From contig CM060731.1 in the NCBI GenBank assembly GCA_030704615.1, positions 84,050,756-84,114,755 on the forward strand: a stretch of 64,000 nt of DNA. Direction: 5' to 3'. Under the pieces are notes generated by a model. That model searched no databases. It saw only the letters and a list, made by a program, of their open reading frames with translations, and was not told the DNA's origin. This DNA comes from Takakia lepidozioides (lineage: Eukaryota > Streptophyta > Takakiopsida > Takakiales > Takakiaceae). Shown here piece by piece: positions 23,395 to 36,712 of this stretch. Positions within the stretch are counted from its first letter, which is position 1. Every line of letters starts with the position of its first letter. Position numbers and translations under genes: made by a program.

Positions 23395-23780
23395 GATTTA
23401 GAGGGCATAGGATTGTGGGGCGCAATGAGTGTGGGGCGCAATGATTTTGTTTTTGGCTTGATTTTGTTCTGTGAGTTGAATCCTCACACCACCACATCCT
23501 TGCCAAAAAATGTACCAAAGAAAAATGTTTGGAAAAAAACGTTCATCCTTTGCTCTATACTCACTATTGCAAAACTCTCTATGAAGAGTATATGAAGTTG
23601 AAGATAACTTCACCTTGGAGTGCAAATGAGGGAATAAAATGTGTTTTGCATGCAGACGATGTCTGTTCATGGTGATATTTTGCATGCAACTCTTCATGTT
23701 GTTATCAAGCATATGGCTTCAGAATGGAATTAAAAACAATTCATGTGCAAGCGAAAGGTTGTTTCTCCTCATGAATTTGA
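23395..23780 (+). repeat. Diverged copy of the non-monomeric satellite segment
   Basis: It contains GATTTTGTTTTTGGCTTGAT, CACACCACCACATCCTTGCC and CTCACTATTGCAAAACTCTC, which parallel the non-monomeric part of the ~1-kb units at 19-22 kb, but with many substitutions. It therefore belongs to an older layer of the same repeat. Confidence 0.6.
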
Positions 23781-23929
23781 ATAACCCATTCAAACAACTT
23801 TGTTGAAGTTCAACTTTGGTCCATATGTGCTTAAGTGCATTTAAATCACGTACACAAAGTTGCAAGCGAAGAAATAATCATTTGCCCCCCGAACGACTCG
23901 TTAAACTTTTCAACCAATTTTCAATCATG

Positions 23930-24080
23930 AATCATTTAATAGGGGAACTATTGGTTCACCCTTAGAACCATTTTAGATTGACCTCATACTTGTCCGGTAA
24001 CTTAAAGAGGGCATGTACAAGACACTCCCAAAGTTTCAAATCAATCTAAAATCATTTGGCAGGGAACGATTGGTTCACCC
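23930..24080 (-). repeat. Last 120-bp type monomers
   Basis: GGTTCACCCTTAGAACCATT, CTCATACTTGTCCGGTAAC and AAAATCATTTGGCAGGG follow the monomer pattern seen at 22861-23341. After about 24085 the repeat character ends. Confidence 0.6.
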
Positions 24081-24084
24081 ATTG

Positions 24085-25200
24085 ACCCGGTGTACACTGT
24101 CACTCTTCATGATTCGTGGGTGTGGTGCTTGATTATCCCATATGATGGACCCAGGTGCCATGGCCAAGTAACAAACCATTAAAACATTATGGTACGAGAC
24201 AAACACAATTGAAAACAACATTTATTCAAACATGATGTACAGTCAAAGGTGGTTTATCAGGTGGGCTAGACTAGTCATATGTGTATAAATTTCTAAGTTC
24301 TAGGATGAAAACTGCAAACAAAGGCGAATGTTCATCTAGTTTTTCCATGTCAGTAGGGTTGCGTGAAGAAACGAGAGAAGGTAGCATGCCATGTGATGTT
24401 GATGCTCTCAGTCTGACACTGAACATGTTGCTAGGCAGATCGCGTTATCTGGTATCGTGTTTGCAACGGTGTACTTAGGTTTTTCTGCTCATTGTGGCAA
24501 CACAAAATGCGTTAGGAACTTCCAATGGAGGCGGGGGGTCAGTTTGACAGCATAGGCGGCTGTTTTTCTTTATTTATTTGTGTCTAATATAGCGTACCTA
24601 AAATTTGCTAGCAGCAGCAAATTATAATTAATATAGCCTGCCAGAAAATATAGCATTTTATAAATTTATGTAAATATAGGGTGGCAGATAAAGACCAAAA
24701 TTAAAACAATACCCCCTATAAAATACCTTTTTTTTCCGCACCTGATACATAAAAGATATAGGGAGTGACCTCCCCGAGGTCCGGTCTCCTGGCACCAGGT
24801 TGCTTTGTGGTTCGTAGGCCCCTCGAAAGTCCAGGGTTCGTACGTGACAGGGCCCTTTATCTTCCACCTGTCACGTTCTTCCACCTCGTCTAGATACGCC
24901 CACACATCCCTTCGTAGGTGGGCGATATCTGCAATAACTAGCCCAATGTGATGTCTACCTTACCGTTCATGACCTTCGTAGCCAACTGCTTGGGCTCCGC
25001 CGCCAGTTGCTGGGGTCTCCTGTCCAGCTCATCGACCCATCCATTCTTCGTACTCGTCTCCGGTACATCCATCTCTTCGTCTTCCACTACTGTGGGTAAT
25101 AGAGTAAACGGTTTCAGTCTCACTTGTTCAGACTGGACCAACTCCACCATCTCTTTCCGTAACTTCTCCTCTTCCTCCCAGTGGACTCTCTTCATCTGGG
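24085..25200. other. Intergenic region, no confident gene
   Basis: The first part is moderately AT-rich. On the minus strand, about 24938-25195 has an 85-codon charged frame (Glu/Lys-rich, LAAEPKQLATKVM), and about 24666-24905 another short frame. Both could be retroelement scraps, but I recognise no domain. Confidence 0.3.
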
Positions 25201-25204
25201 ATGG

Positions 25205-25960
25205 TCGAGAGGTATGATGTAGTGACCCGTCTTGTGTCTAAGCAATGGTCACTGACAATTACTTCACTTCTCCCCAATTGTTGTATGACTTGGCCTTGAA
25301 AGGGACCTGGGCCCCTAGGATAGTTTATAGGAAAGGACTGTCTCCTTCTTTGATATGCTTAAAAAAAACACAACTGCCAAACAAGGGGACACTTGGTTCA
25401 GAATGCACAGCACTCGGCAGGTTGCCACATGTCTGTGGTGGGACAGGAAGGGAGTGTTCATGGTGTCATCAGCAGTTCAGCCAGCATTGGGCCCCAATTC
25501 ACCCAAGTGAGTGTGAAACAATGCTAGGGTCTTGGCATCCTCTGTGCCAATGTATGTGCAGTACTAGACCTAGATGCATGTTGCAGACATGCAAGACCAG
25601 CTTCAGGGAGCTTATAGCATACAACTCAAAACCCACAAGTGGTACTGGAACAAGGTTTTCTCCTTTCTTCTGTATACCACTATGGTGAATACCTACATTT
25701 TGCATGCATCCATCATGAAGAGCATGGGCATTTGAGCTATGTCCCACTTGGATTTTAGTTTGGCCATGGCTCATTCGCTTACAACTGGTACTTGGGCAAC
25801 ACTGGAAACGAAAAGTGTCTTGGTACAAGGGGCTTCAGATGTGCACCAGACCCTTATGTGTGAGCAGTGCCATCGACGGACGCATCACTATTGTCCGCAG
25901 TGCCAGGATTCATTCATATGTCTTGGTGCGTGTCAAGGCGGCAGGCCCATCGTGTTCGGA
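25205..25960 (+). pseudogene. piggyBac-family transposase remnant
   Basis: Pieces in shifting frames match the C-terminal half of a piggyBac transposase: YDVVTRLV then TDNYFTSPQLLYDL (the conserved DNF/Y-TS motif with the second catalytic Asp), KGTW, RKG, then CLWWDRKGVFM and NSPK. After a gap, SHLDFSLAMAHSL follows, and finally the Cys-rich C-terminal zinc-binding domain (CEQCHRRTHHYCPQCQD, CLGAC). At least three frameshifts are needed. The N-terminal half was not found, so this is a truncated fossil. It lies 0.9 kb beyond the 3' end of the SUMO-ligase gene. Confidence 0.7.
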
Positions 25961-26877
25961 AAAGTTAGTTTGTCACCTGTGATTTTCTTGTTTGTTGCCT
26001 TCATTTCGCTTTGTGGGGTTGTCTGTCTGTGATCTTACCATGGTTTGACACTTGGTCAGTACCCTTATGTTTGGCTACCCAAATCATGTTCCAAGCATTC
26101 CCAAACTGCTCACAGCTTCCAATCAAGTAGCAATTGACATCTGATAATGTTGCTCTGCAGGGCACAGGAGCTACATACTTTGTACATAGTGGATACTGTG
26201 AAAGAAGATGCTCACCATCTGAATCGACTGGGGAATCCAGGTTTACCACAATAGAGCTGTCACAATAATATTATCCTAAAATTTCTTTCTCAAATCTTGC
26301 AGAGGTTGCAAGTGGAAGTCTGATGAGTACTCTTCTTCTGTTCGAGTACATCTGCCCCAGGGACAACAACTGCTATATTTCCAAGGACCTGGCCTACTAA
26401 GTGACACAATCTTCTGATGCATAGTTGTTGAATTCTGCAGTAATCTGAGCATCATCTAATTGTTTTACCTGTACTGTCTCTACAACTGCTGGATGTGGTG
26501 TGTCATTACTTCATTCAAGTGAGCACATCACGCACTTGCTTCAACTCTCAAAATTCGTAGAACTAACGAAAATGGGGAGAATAATGGCATCGTCAATTGA
26601 TGTCTTGCAAGAACTAGCCTCTTCAATCATCAGATAAAACTAGGGTCCTCATATCCAAAGTGGTTGCAAAGTGACTGGTATTCTGCCGCTTCATAAATAC
26701 TATACACAATATTACATTTTTTTGACAAACTGCTGTAGCTCTCAACTTTCTATTCCAAAGGATATCTTCATCTACACGCCTTCAACCATTCATTAAGATA
26801 ACAGACCTCAGCGGACATCAAACATCCCGGCGGAGTTTGGTGCTACAACAATGAAAATAGGATGTGGTTATCAATGT
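25961..26877. other. 3' flank of the SUMO-ligase gene
   Basis: No recognisable gene. It probably contains the 3' UTR of the minus-strand gene ending at 26878; exact polyadenylation site not assigned. Confidence 0.35.
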
Positions 26878-29800
26878 TTATCTGACATCATAATTTGTGT
26901 CAGAAGTTTGATTTTCGAAGTTAAACCATCCTTCAGCAGTATGCACAGCCAGAACCCCAGCACCCTCGTTCCTCTGAAGAAGTATCTCGCCTGTTTGAGC
27001 AGGACCTTGTAATACATGTGTCCAGTTGTTCAATTCTTCACCTAATCCCACTGTCATTTGCATATCCCCAGATGATATTGACTGAAAACCTGGAGTACTT
27101 CCCCAGTTTCCATTGTAGAACCCCTGGATTGAAGAACTTGCAGCTACCGATGGCCCTACATTAGACCCTCCACTATAACCTCCATTAGCTATGAGAGAAG
27201 GGGCCACACTCAACCCATTAGCCAGTGATCCAGGAGTATCCCTGGACTGGTTGGTGGGGAGAGATTGACCTGCCCCTCGTCCAGGTGCAATACTCCCCCT
27301 CATCCGTGCAGCAGGCCTCCAGTTCTGTTCAGTTGTTGCATGCATCCCAGGTACTTGTCCCCCTATTCCTGAACTGCTACCTGTCCAACCCAAAGGAGAC
27401 CCACCCCTTGCCCCCTGCAGCTGTTGTGATCCAGCCACACCCTGCTGTGGCTGGACATATGACAGGTGGCTTCGATTGGTGAGCACCTGCTGTTGTTCTA
27501 GACTTTGGCGCTGAAGAGAACCACCGTAAAACTGATGAATGTGCTGTTGGTGTTGTGTCTGTGGGCCCCGCCGATCCTGCAATGCCTGACCCAGATCCTC
27601 CACATTCTGATCAGTCGACAGGGCCCATGTATTAGGAACAACTAGTCAAGACACAGGGAAAGGGTGAGAGGACGAGCAATGCATACAGAGCTTCTGACTA
27701 CAAGATCCAGCGGCCATTCCCAGGCCCCCACACAACCAAATGAGTTGCCCAGTCATGAGTCACCTGTGAGACCCCCATTACTTGCTGAACAATTTGTCGT
27801 TGCCAGGTGTGCTGTGAATGGTCTTCCAGCTGAACATCAAGAAAAACAACACTGTAAACTATTGTGTGCTTTGCACCCAAAAAGTTGACCCCACAAAAGT
27901 AGGTCCAAGACATGTCTGTGCTTCTGAGAGAGGCCTGACTAATGCCAAATCAGGTATCCTGATGGGAAAGATCACCCAACAGTAGGGTTTTGCAAGGGTC
28001 AATCCGCAAGGGAGGACAAGCTTCTAGGGTAAACCTATATAAGACAGCATAGAGTCAGGTTTCGAGTTGGCACAGAAATCCTGTCCTGGTACCGTTCAGA
28101 GAGAGCAATGCCAGTCCAGATGTCTGAGACAAATGACACCCAGTTCATCCAATTATGCCCACCCTAATGCAACTTACCCACCTCGAAGACTGTGCTAGAA
28201 TGAACCCCGTGTGGAACCTGCTGCTGCTGCTGCAAGGAGGGGGTTTGTCCACCTCCTCCCCTCGGCAATGTACCCACCTCCAAAACTGTGCTAGAATGAA
28301 CCTCCAGTGGCAGTTGCTGCTGCTGAAGTGCAGCTATGAGTCCACTATTGGAAGCCAAGCTGTTCATGGGGCCAGCTGAGCTACCTGAGCGAGGAGAGAC
28401 ATTTCCACGCAAGTGGAAATTATTGTGCTGATTTGGGGCAGGAAGTGCTTGAACTGCTTGAACCACTGCTGGCTGGAGACTGGGTAGACCACGTCCCTGC
28501 CTCTCTAAGGACACTGCCCTGCCACCATTGTTTGGGGGCCCTTCACTTAAGGTCAAAAACACACCTGTGTTCCGGTTATTGGGCAATGACCACATAGGTC
28601 CAGCTGCACCTAGCGAGGTTTGGATGCCAGTTGCAGTGATGTCTGGTAGATTGCATGCCTCTGAGGTCCCTGACCAGTTAGGCAGCTCAACACCACCACT
28701 TCCTCCCTCTACTCCAGCTGGAGCAGTCACCTCGGTGAAGCTAGGGCCAGAAAACCCATCTCTGATTCCAGCAGAAGTTTCTGCAGCGTGGTGACTTAAC
28801 GCACCGGAAGTCCCTAAAGAGGCTTGCATTCCAGACCCATTTACTGGATCTCTACTCAGAGCAGCCTGCAAGGCCTGGATATCAGGCTTCCTTTCCAGGG
28901 GTTCACAGTCCAAGTCCTTGATTCCTTCTCCATTACACAATTCCTCATGATCATCAACATCGCTTAGATTGATAACTGCTACATCTTCAATCCGACACCC
29001 TTCACCTGCTTCAACCCTATCAATATTGCTGGTGATATCATTCCCAGTTGAGCCCTTATCTTCACGGGAGGCTGCAGGTACCCATGACCCACCTGGAAAT
29101 ATCATCGCTTCTGAGATCTTTTCATCTGCTTCCTGCAATACCTGAAGACATACCAACAGGTATATGGAATGAAGATCATGCAGATCCAAGCACCTAATAG
29201 AAGAACAAGTATCAAAGCTGCTGGGAAGGTGTAGAACATCTGGCCTGATCAATGACTCTGAACGACTGATGAAGATGAGAACATAAATGACCAATTATCA
29301 AGCACCTTTTCCATCTGCCGATCTATCTGAAGAACTGGCCAGCTGATACAAGAGTTGCAGCATGGGCAGCGCCATGCAGGCCTCCTCTCATTTATCTCCA
29401 GGAAACTCTCATAATCGAAACACTGATACATGCAGGGTCCCACAATCACCAGACCCCCATAAGAAATCAAACAGGCATTGCTCATACTCATACAAAAAAA
29501 TCGCTGGAGTCAACAACAGACAATGTCAGAAATTCAACCAGGGCCATTTTTTTTTCCAACTTCACCATCGCAGGTCAATACTATGTGTATGTAGTAGGAC
29601 AATTAGAATTAAAAAGGTCGAAGACATCAGCAACAACAATACTGATGCTAAGACGGGACTAGAACAGCACCCTACTCTGATGTTGAAGCCAATGTCTGTG
29701 TAGTTCTTTGGACTTCATGGACTGCAGAAAATCATTATGTGTGCATAGTAAGAACTCCTTGCAGACATCAGAAAGTAACGCAACAGATGTTGCTCATGTC

Positions 29801-32800
29801 CAAGTTGAGACCTCGACTAAGCTTGGCTACATATAGGGTTCTTTGAAGCATGTGTAGGCGAGACTTCAATCATATGGTAAGGAGTTTGAGGTAAAGCCGG
29901 TGACTGTGGGATGAAGGCCAAACCCCGCGTTAGTCATAGCTTTCTCGCTTTGTCAGGGAATTTGTCAATTGTAAGACGACACCTTGGTCGGGTTCTGAGT
30001 GCAAATTGACCACGTTGATTGTAGCGCGATTGGATTCAGACATTTCACCTAATTGAGCACGTTGGCATACTTTTTCACCATTCGTTCAATCGGGGCATAG
30101 CTCGGTAACTCAATAAATTTGTACCAAATCAAGAGTCAAAGAGAGGATCACGATATGTCACTTACCTAGCACAAAGCACTCGCGACGGTAAGGAGACATG
30201 CAGCGATCATGATTCCATCGCCTCAAAACATACAAATATTACACAGACATATCACCATCTGGGCCTCACAACCTATCACAGGGCCTTCTGGACTCAGCTT
30301 GAGCCATTTGCTTGCCTGCAACTTGTGATGATTTATGCCCTTTTCCCGATCAAAAGAGGACCCAAGGCAATTCCACATGAAGGCCCCACAAAAGTGGAAG
30401 GGCAGTACCTGCAGATGCCTACACGTGGTTGCCTTGACAGGAGTCACCATCCGCTGATGACTGCAGACGCAGCCAAACACAAGGATTGCTAAGCATCAGG
30501 GAGCCTGTATACACCCCTTCTTTGACCAGTGCATAAAACATAAAGCGCTGTTCAGAAGGCCATTTAAGGTGAAAGATGACATAGTCCATATGTTCTCTTT
30601 TATTGAACTAATTACATTAGTTTGACACAACTACTCTATTGATCAGTGGTCAGTCCAAGCTCTCCAAAACACACGGACATTTGAGAGGACTTTATTTATG
30701 CAATGTGACCTCCTTGTAGCTCATCCCACTCAAATGACCGACATGTAATAAAAATGACACCATTGCTATTCATTATTACCAGTTCAAGTTCTCAGAACCA
30801 AAAGAGCAACAAGGACATTTGAGAGGACATTATTTATGCAATGTGGCATCCTTGTAGTTCATCCCACTCAAATGTACATGGACTAAAATGACACCATTGC
30901 TACTCATGCCTACAGACCTTGACCATGGCTGGAAGATCTGTGCTACTTGATCTTAACAATCACTGATACCTTACAGGACACCGCAGAGAAACTCTCGATG
31001 GTCCCTCCATCACCTCATCATCTGCTTCGATACCATTTCTCTCTCCCACAGACTTCATTGTGACAGTCATATGATCCTGGAGGTGACTGTTTGCAGCTGA
31101 GATGGAAACCCGAGTTGTAGATGCTACTGCTATGGCATGAGGAACTGTGATCACACATTTAGTTAAGGCCCTTGAGGCAGGATTCCAGACTTACCACATG
31201 GATCATGAATACCAGATTAGGATTTCCAGAAGATGCATGCAATCTGCTGATCTAAACATGTGCTCCTTTTCAAAAGTTTCACATTTCATATCGCAGGGCC
31301 AAGGGATATGCCTTAAAGAATATTGGGACTTATGTCACTAATTCTCAGAGGGGGTTACTAAACAACAGAAATATATTCAGCTTTGTTATCATATTGAGCA
31401 TCATCCCAAGAGAAACTATTGATATTGAACTGATTGTATCCGGGGAACCCTGAGAACTAGAGGAAACACCAAATTCAGTTTGATTGTTAAATTGAGCATC
31501 ATCCTAGGAGGAGATTTCATCACATGATGAACAAAGTTATATCTGACAGCACAGAATCTTTTCCTGTGCATTCCATAGAAGATCATTGCATTGTTGGAAT
31601 ACTCACCTGAAAATTCACCAATCACTTGGAGTACATTAGCTCCCACCTTCACCATATTTGTCACATCGGTGGGCATTTGGGGTCCAGAATCCTGCTCACA
31701 TGCCCGAGCACTTCCTGAGCGTCATATGTCCCATGAAATTCAAACTTCAAAAACCTTTAGATGGTGGCCAGGATATACCACAAGGTTAATTCCACCCTGA
31801 CAGTGCATGCCATAACAATGCTTTGGCACAGCAAGAGACGTGGCATGACAAATCATCTGTAGATTTGCTCAACTCCAAGGTGCACTTCGGTGAGCATCCT
31901 TACCACATATCCAACAGTTACCCTCTTATCCACTTGAACGCCATTTACCAGAAAACTGTGAAGACAAAAAATAGCCCAGCATGAGATGCTAGTACCTAGA
32001 CTCAACCACTTCGTACATCTTTAGTTTGTGAATTCAGACATCAAAACTCGTGGAGATCTAGAATGTCCATAAAGGCATGGTGAGCAGCAGATGGGGGGCG
32101 CACTCAAGACTCATACAATGGGGATGCAGCTGAAAGGTCTGCCTGTAGCACACATAAATACTGATGAAACATGGTGAGTCCTTACTTGACTAGAGATGGT
32201 GTCACAAGGCATGCAGAGCTCTCCATGTTATCTCTCCGACCTACATACAGCCGCTGCAAGGCCCCCAAAATGCTTTCTTGTGTTGGTTAATGCATTCTCC
32301 AAAATTGCCTTCTGAGACTTACCTACAGATGTCACGTAACATTTCCCACAGTGATTGCATCATATATGTTACTCAGATTTGCTTGGTTGGAAGTGCTACA
32401 AACTGAAAAGTCAAAAAACTTTCAATGCATCTCATGCCAGATGAACCCTATAAGATTTTAAGGCAAGAAGCAGATTCAAGACATACCACATGCTCATAAA
32501 GTGACAAATGTGGCACTTGAAAATCACACACCAGAATTTCATACCCTTCCTGTGCATGGAAGGAAAGTAGATATCGTGAGTTTCCTATCATGTAATATCC
32601 TTCCTTAACCCAAAAGCCTGAAGACGGAACTGTGAAACTCATGTAATGGCCTTCTCCCACTTCACAAACCTCCTGTTCCTACAGAACCTGTGGAAAAGGC
32701 TGACTAAAACTTTCTTCATATGTTCTTCAGGGTAGAGGTAGGTCCTGTGTGGAGATGGCACAAGCTTAAGCTAGCAATGACCCATTGTGACAGTTAAACA

Positions 32801-35800
32801 ACCCACAGCAATAGAAGCCCACATCATCTTGCCCTTCCACTCTTCTCACGCCAAGAAAAACAGAGGAAACAGATATTGATCTTAACTTGTCGCAACTCCC
32901 AAGGAAATTGGCTAAGCAGGCAGAGCTGGATACGGCAGTGTCCATGATAGTTCTTATCTGGAAAGTACGGTCAGTCACGTCCTTCAAATTCATTTGACTC
33001 ATCTTTATTCCGACAAAAAGTTAAATACATGCAAAGTGAACCAGAGAGGACCTTGGCTTCCAGGTAGACAAAAATGGAGTTGACTCTCAATTGTGGATAA
33101 TACCTGCACAACCGCAAGATCTTTCTATGAAACCATGAATCATTCAAACAAAAATAGCTTCACAAATGACGTAAATAATGTGTCTAAATTTTAGTTTGCA
33201 TGCACTGGCTTTTTATTAAAACCCAGCATACAGATCCAGACATTTTTCCCCATGAAGATTTGGTAAATTCTAACAGTGGCCTGAAATCTACACCAGTAAA
33301 ATGCCAGTTAAGGGAAAAATTAGACACCAGCCCAAAAATAGTCTGGGCAAGTGAGTTGTGACACTGAATCAACAATTGTTATCAGAAAGCAGATACTGTG
33401 CCACTACCGGCTAGAGCCAAGCACACAGTCCATACACATAACCTTGCTCCCATGCCTTTGTTCATTCAATCCCCTCCCATATTCACAATGCTTGTTTACT
33501 TAAAGTCAAGACAAGAATGGATGCTTTTACCCTAAGAAAAGCTTAGGAAAGTTAGCCAAGCGTCAATACACACCGGTGGCTGATGGAGGAAAAGAACTTG
33601 GCGGCATCAGCAGTATCTGTCGCTGCTGATCCTCCCATACCATCACTATTTGCTGTGAAGGAATCAAAGAGCTTCACCAAACAGCACACATTATGACAGA
33701 CACTAACATTGGTTTGAACCACTGCAATCTGCCATACCATGAGATAATATCACAGCAGATGGTTGACCCAAATAAAAATCTGCCAAACAGCTCATTGTGC
33801 AGTACATAAATGTCCAAATGCACTATGTGCCCATCCCTCAGGCATCTAAAAATTCAAATCCTTCCAGTATGGTTTACATAGCATTCAAGTTCCCAACAAT
33901 GAACTCAAGTAAAAATCAAACAAACTAACATCATGACATGCCAGAATCTTGTCATCTCTTGGAATGTAAAATGTGGTGTGCTTGTTTCATTGATGACACC
34001 TATTGTTGGGAGAAATTTGTCTAGTAGGTGAGAAGCGTGCATATTAAGGTTACCAATTACTTGGTTAGATGTCTCAGACATCAAATTCTTCCATTTTGCA
34101 TTGCTTTTATGTGACTTTCAGCCACCTGCAGAGACTGATAAAGGATTGGCGCTTAGACAGTGATATCCATCCAATAGGGGCTTAGTTCTCTCATTAGGAG
34201 ACTGGAGAGGCTTACCTGTCTCAAAGTAGCAAGAACATCCTCTGCATCTGAGAGCTGAAACCATCCTGACTGGCATGCACTCTGGCCCATCCCTCAATTA
34301 AGTGTTGTGTCACACTCAGAGGTTGCATCCAGTGTCCAAAGGCCAAAACAAGAAGAATAGTTCACAGTATTCTACCTAGACTGACTTTAAGGGAATACTA
34401 GGTGCAAAGTCAATATCTTTAGAGGCGATGTTGGGAAACTTCATTACAGTCAGTACCTTGCTGGAACCACACACAACATAGTGTACAGCACACAAATCCA
34501 CCTGAATGTCTTCAATGGAAAAGAGATGGACACCCGCAGTACCCAAAAAATTCAAAGGTCGACCATAGGCCAGGGAGATGATAGTTTTGACATTTTGAAA
34601 GCAAGCAAAGAATACCTTCACTGATAACAGAAACACCAATAGTGCCGGTCGTGCCTCTGCTTCATCTTTGTATCTACAAAGCTTCTCCAAGAGTACAACT
34701 TGAGGATCAGATACTATCATCCCACTGTCTTGAATATAGCATAAGTGCTAGTAAAGAAGACTTGTATCTGCACTGGAGGTTAAGTAGGTAAACTGTCCAG
34801 CGCAGGTCTGAGCTTTAAAAACCTGGAACAAGAACACTTAAGATGACATGAGCACTATAGCCCTGTAAGAGGTTCCAGAGGGAAGTAAGAACTCCTCACA
34901 AATTCTCTTACCTCTTCTCTTTTTCCTCTTAGTTTCTCTACTTAACAAGGTTCTCACAATCCATAAGCAACCCTGCCCAGTTGTGACCCATCACCCTCAC
35001 CGAGCCTGCAAGCAATCCAGTCAGAAAGCTTCCTGCTGCGCAGTCAACGCAGAATCAATCATTGGTGTGAACTAACCAGCTTGCTCAGTGGCAGTATCTC
35101 CTGCCTCCAGGAAGGTTTCTGATTGCTCGCCAATGACAAGTCCAGCATTCTGTACTAACAGCATTCAGCAGGAATCAGAATCTGCAATCTCGAGTTCCCA
35201 GAAGAGGTATCCCTACCTTGCCACACCTGTTTGATGGTTTGCAAAATGTGATCAAAACTCACATATTTGACAAGGAAGCCACACATTGGGAGTTGGCAGT
35301 GGTCCAATCACCCACTGAACCGATGTGATAGAATACATCAATTGCACAGTTTGAAACATGGAAGTTTTGGATACTGCTGGACAACCTTCTAGCCCTGAAC
35401 AGGCGCAGGAGGTGTCAAGACATAAAATGTGTTATTCTGATTGAATGGCACATAATGCTACGCTACAACTATTCTGCATCGATCCCCCAAGCAAATTGGG
35501 TTATTTTTACGAATTCCTAAGTGACTGCTGATCCTGACAACCTCCGTTTATCAAGCAAAATACCCCATTGTCAAGGGCGCCGGGGCGTGGCTACATATGC
35601 AAGCTGTCTCAGCTCTCGGTGTTCCGAAAATGTTCGGGAACAAAACACTCCTTAAATGGCCACAGCCAGGCTCACATACATTCATATAAACGCCAGAAGT
35701 AGAAAGGGTACCATACTTGGCGAACATGAGCAGCTGGTTTCCAAGCTCCTTTGATTCAATCTGCCCGCCTACTCTGATCGTATTCTGGACGGTTACCAGG

Positions 35801-35862
35801 TGTGCGTGGAAGGCCTGCGCATTCCAAGGCCGTGCACTCTTCCGGTGCGCAGATTGCGCCAT
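26878..35862 (-). CDS. PIAL/SIZ-type SP-RING E3 SUMO-protein ligase, 14 exons, 920 aa
   Basis: Nuclear SUMO E3 ligase of the PIAS-like (PIAL) plant group. Exons: 35717-35862 (ATG), 34616-34724, 34216-34281, 33574-33671, 33052-33103, 32487-32549, 32186-32253, 31904-31955, 31607-31691, 30970-31096, 30409-30460, 29306-29422, 28178-29141 and 26878-27641 (TAA at 26878-26880). They total 2763 nt, all phases agree and introns start GT and end AG. Landmarks: LLEKLCRY (exon 2), SGWF (3), YYPQLRVNSIFV (4/5), LVNGVQVDKRV (8), SGPQMPTDVT and VLQVIGEFS (9), EGPSRVSLRCPV (10), TPVKATTCRHLQ (11), and the SP-RING core CFDYESFLEINERRPAWRCP (12) at about residues 307-326. A SUMO-interacting VINLSDVDD lies at about 401-409, then a long Gln/Ser/Gly-rich tail with NWRPAARMRGS near 773, typical of PIAL C-termini. 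This is the only gene here that looks intact; the exon models are unverified by transcripts. Confidence 0.9.
30652..30905. repeat. Tandem duplication (~130 bp) in an intron of the SUMO-ligase gene
   Basis: The block with GGACATTTGAGAGGAC, TTATTTATGCAATGTG and CTCATCCCACTCAAATG near 30675-30745 is repeated near 30808-30880 with a few changes. Both copies lie in the intron between the exons at 30970-31096 and 30409-30460. Confidence 0.75.
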
Positions 35863-36590
35863 CTACACACAATTTGTCTTCATGACTCAGATCAAGACTT
35901 CAGTATCCCAGAAAGACCAATTTCTGCGGGACCTCAACAGAAATAGGCGCCGCAGTAGTAAACAGAGACCCAAACCAAATAAAAAAGCTGTTCAAGTTAC
36001 TAGAGTTCTTGAAACGAGTAGGTAGCTGCAAGTGTGTTACATAAACCCGGATCGCTTCATCCTATAGGTAGTGAATATTATTTGTTGGGGCAATATGATT
36101 GAGGGCCATTGCTGCACATTGTCGACCACGGAGAGCAAAAGCACAACAGAGAAAACTTCTCATTGCAACTCCAGTGACAAACCGGAGTCAATCTAGATCT
36201 TGAAGTTTTAAGCTCGGTAAGTGAGTTGCATGGGAAGACGACGAGCTGGAAACCCTAGTGAGCATCTTATAAGGTTTTGGCGCTAAACCTTAGGCGTCCC
36301 GTCCGAGTACTTGATATTTACAAGATCTACTCACATCTTCAAACCAAACTACCAACATATGTATTGGCCTCTCGTTTTATAGTAATAGCATTTCACGTGT
36401 GAGGCTTCTGGCGGGCCCCACGCACAGACGGGTAGGCCCCGCATGGGCTACCGCCCTGGGGCTTCAAGCCCTCAAAGCCAGGAATGCCGTCCATGGGGCA
36501 TTCCCCTATACGTAAAAAACGCTTCAAATTTTGTTAGTGTATTTTGCGTGGCCTTATAGGGCGTAATCTAATGAGTAAGCAGGCCGGGTG
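35863..36590. other. 5' flank of the SUMO-ligase gene
   Basis: Presumed 5' UTR and promoter on the minus strand. I see no convincing TATA box at a defined start site. No other gene. Confidence 0.35.
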
Positions 36591-36595
36591 CGTTA

Positions 36596-36712
36596 CACAG
36601 CAGAACGCCCGCGCCAGCCTGGAGAATTAGGGTTACACAGCGGAACGCCCGCACCAGCCTGGAGAGTTGGGGTTACACAACGGAACGCCCGCGCCAGCCT
36701 GGAGAGTTGCTT
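36596..36712. repeat. Three-copy tandem repeat, unit ~52 bp
   Basis: ACACAGCAGAACGCCCGCGC, ACACAGCGGAACGCCCGCAC and ACACAACGGAACGCCCGCGC begin successive units, each continuing CAGCCTGGAGA(G/A)TT. GC-rich compared with its surroundings. Confidence 0.8.

Noticed and set aside
28155-28794. Plus-strand frames opposite the large 3' exons of the SUMO-ligase gene
   Set aside because: Antisense shadows of a long Gln/Ser-rich coding exon.
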